This document shows positions 5,779 to 7,606 of a DNA stretch of 7,606 nucleotides, in pieces. This stretch comes from Ghiorsea sp. GTDB lineage: Bacteria; Pseudomonadota; Zetaproteobacteria; Mariprofundales; Mariprofundaceae. The position numbers and the translations under genes are program-made. The first letter of the stretch is position 1, and each line of letters begins with the position of its first letter. The stretch spans positions 1-7,606 of the forward strand of contig JALUWH010000251.1 of NCBI GenBank assembly GCA_027019685.1. Direction: 5' to 3'. Under the pieces are notes generated by a model. It was given only the letters and a program-made list of their open reading frames with translations, was not told where the DNA came from and did not search any database.

Positions 5779-7205
5779 GCGCTGTAGCTGAGAAAGACGA
5801 ATATAATTACGATATCGTTAAGTTTTGTGTTATCGTAGGTATTATGATGGGTGTGGTTGGAACCGCACTTGGTGTATGGATTGCATCAGAGTTAGCGTTC
5901 CCATTTATGAATATGGATATTGCACAGATGCAGTTCGGTCGTTTGCGTCCTGTGCATACCAATACTGTGATTTTTGGTTTTGGTGGGTTCTTATTGTATG
6001 GTGCAGGATTTTATATGGTGCAACATGCAACACATGCACGTGTAGCCTTTGAAAAAATTGCATGGGCAGCTGTTTATTTATGGTTGATTGCGATGTTCTG
6101 TATTTGGGTAACACTACCCATGGGTATGACACAATCGAAAGAATATCATGAGCCAGAATGGTGGATTGACCTTATTATGGCGACTTCATGGGTTTGTATG
6201 ACCATTTCTTTCTTGGGTACAATCGCTCACCGTAAGATGTCACATATTTATGTTGGTCTTTGGTTCTTTATGACGATGTTGTTCATGGTGACTTATATCT
6301 TCGTGTTTAACGGTCTTTGTATCCCTGTTGACTTCACATTTTCATATTCTGCATACGCAGGTATCCATGATGCAATGACACAATGGTGGTGGGGACATAA
6401 TGCAGTTGGTTTCTTCTTAACTGCTGGTTTTATTGGGGTGATGTATTATTTCGTACCAAAACATGCAAATCGCCCTATTTATTCTTACCGTTTATCTGTA
6501 TTGCATTTCTGGTCGTTAACTTTCTTGTATGTATGGGTGGGTGCACATCACCTTCACTATACAGCAATTCCTGATTGGACGCTTTCACTTGGTGCTGGTA
6601 TGTCTATCGCGCTTATCTTCCCATCGTGGGGTGGTATGATTAACGGTATGATGACTATGTCTGGTGCTTGGGATAAAATCCGTACAGATCCTATCATGCG
6701 ATTCATGGTTGTAGCACTTGCATTCTACGGTATGTCTACATTTGAAGGTCCATTGATGGGTACGAAATCTGTGAATGCACTTTCTCATTACACGGATTGG
6801 ACTATTGGTCACGTGCATTCAGGTGCTTTGGGCTGGAACGCAATGATTGCGATTGGTGCAATGTATCACATGATTACACGCATGTGGAATACTGAAATGT
6901 GGTCTGCAAAACTTGTAAATACACATTTCTGGGTTCACTTAACAGGTGCAATCTTCTATATCACAGCCATGTGGGGTTCTGGTGTATTGCAAGGTTTGAT
7001 GTGGCGTGCATTTGATGAGTATGGTAACTTGGTTTATACCTTTGCTGACTCCGTAGCCGCTATGCATCCTTTCTATGCATTACGTGCAACTGGTGGATTC
7101 TTAGTATTCTGTGGTTTCTGCATCATGTTGTTTAACACATTAAAAACGATTAGCGCAGTGAAAGCGGGCACAAACGTCATGCTTACAGCTGAAGCTAGAG
7201 CATAA
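5775..7205 (+). CDS. ccoN: CcoN, catalytic subunit I of cbb3-type cytochrome c oxidase
   Basis: This 476-residue, roughly 12-helix haem-copper subunit reduces O2 to water at the inner membrane and pumps protons. All active-site residues can be placed, one residue later than in the P. stutzeri numbering. H61 (in RPVHTN) and H348 ligate low-spin haem b. H346 (GHVHSG) ligates haem b3. H208 (WGHNAVG), H258 and H259 (GAHHLHYT) ligate CuB. Y252 (LYVWVG) is the C-family cross-linked tyrosine. E324 (FEGPLMG) is also kept. Length matches the family. The ATG at 5775 overlaps the end of the preceding gene and is served by AGGGAGGTG (5759-5767) at 7-base spacing. ccoO follows after 10 bases. Nothing suggests loss of function. 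Confidence 0.98.
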   Translation: MSAVAEKDEYNYDIVKFCVIVGIMMGVVGTALGVWIASELAFPFMNMDIAQMQFGRLRPVHTNTVIFGFGGFLLYGAGFYMVQHATHARVAFEKIAWAAVYLWLIAMFCIWVTLPMGMTQSKEYHEPEWWIDLIMATSWVCMTISFLGTIAHRKMSHIYVGLWFFMTMLFMVTYIFVFNGLCIPVDFTFSYSAYAGIHDAMTQWWWGHNAVGFFLTAGFIGVMYYFVPKHANRPIYSYRLSVLHFWSLTFLYVWVGAHHLHYTAIPDWTLSLGAGMSIALIFPSWGGMINGMMTMSGAWDKIRTDPIMRFMVVALAFYGMSTFEGPLMGTKSVNALSHYTDWTIGHVHSGALGWNAMIAIGAMYHMITRMWNTEMWSAKLVNTHFWVHLTGAIFYITAMWGSGVLQGLMWRAFDEYGNLVYTFADSVAAMHPFYALRATGGFLVFCGFCIMLFNTLKTISAVKAGTNVMLTAEARA

Positions 7206-7215
7206 GGAGAATACG

Positions 7216-7606
7216 ATGTCTGAATACAAAAAAGAAGGTGGAATGATTCGTGGTATTCCTCATGATACCATCGAATCAAACTTGCCTATTTTAGCAGTCT
7301 TCGTAGCTATCTTGGTAGCGGTAGGTGGTATTGTGGAAATTGTTCCTGCATTCCATTTAGAAGATTCAGAGCCTAATGTTGAAGGTGTGCGCCCATTGAC
7401 GCCACTTGAGCTTGAAGGGTTTGCTATTTTCCGTCGCGAAGGTTGTTTCTTATGTCATTCGCAAATGATTCGTCCTTTTCGTGATGAAAAAGAACGTTTT
7501 GGTCATTTCTCTCTAGCGATTGAGTCTGGTTTCGACCATAACTACGCTTGGGGTTCAAAACGTACTGGTCCTGACTTGGCTCGTGTGGGTCATAAATATA
7601 CTGATG
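7216..7606 (+). CDS. ccoO: CcoO, mono-haem cytochrome c subunit II of cbb3 oxidase (5' part)
   Basis: The first 130 codons are visible and the frame is open at the right edge. After a polar N-terminus there is one membrane anchor (about residues 23-43, ending in the family's GGIVEIVP). A periplasmic domain follows with the haem c motif CFLCH (C77, C80, H81) inside REGCFLCHSQMIRP. The conserved GHFSLAIES (96-104) and WGSKRTGPDLARVG (112-125) are diagnostic of CcoO. CcoO passes electrons from the di-haem subunit CcoP to CcoN. The distal Met ligand would lie beyond the window. The ATG at 7216-7218 is preceded by AAGGAGA (7204-7210) at 5-base spacing. ccoQ and ccoP, if present, would lie downstream. 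Confidence 0.97.
   Translation, partial: MSEYKKEGGMIRGIPHDTIESNLPILAVFVAILVAVGGIVEIVPAFHLEDSEPNVEGVRPLTPLELEGFAIFRREGCFLCHSQMIRPFRDEKERFGHFSLAIESGFDHNYAWGSKRTGPDLARVGHKYTD

Overview
The window carries a high-affinity cbb3-type cytochrome c oxidase locus. It lies in two divergent transcription units around a 200-bp intergenic region (5240-5439). The gene content (ccoN and ccoO, plus the maturation set ccoG, ccoH, ccoI, ccoS) is typical of a microaerobic or facultative member of the Pseudomonadota. The DNA looks AT-rich by eye. I cannot place the organism below phylum level from this window.

Left and centre, minus strand: ccoG (membrane iron-sulfur protein), ccoH, ccoI (copper P-type ATPase), ccoS and a fifth, unrecognised membrane-anchored gene that runs off the left edge. 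They are separated by only 3, 11, 5 and 3 bases, so they almost certainly form one operon. Together they reduce, handle and export copper and assemble the haem-copper centre of the oxidase.

Right, plus strand: a 27-codon single-helix membrane ORF (5440-5523) with a near-consensus ribosome binding site, then a 69-residue single-helix membrane protein (5569-5778) that overlaps ccoN by ATGA. Complete ccoN (5775-7205) follows, and then the first 130 codons of ccoO (from 7216), which run off the right edge. CcoN keeps all expected haem, CuB and cross-linked tyrosine residues, and CcoO keeps its c-type haem motif, so the oxidase should be functional. The window ends before any ccoQ or ccoP can be seen.

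The main novelty candidates are the two small membrane ORFs ahead of ccoN and the unrecognised fifth gene of the maturation operon. No RNA genes, mobile elements, CRISPR arrays or convincing terminators are visible.
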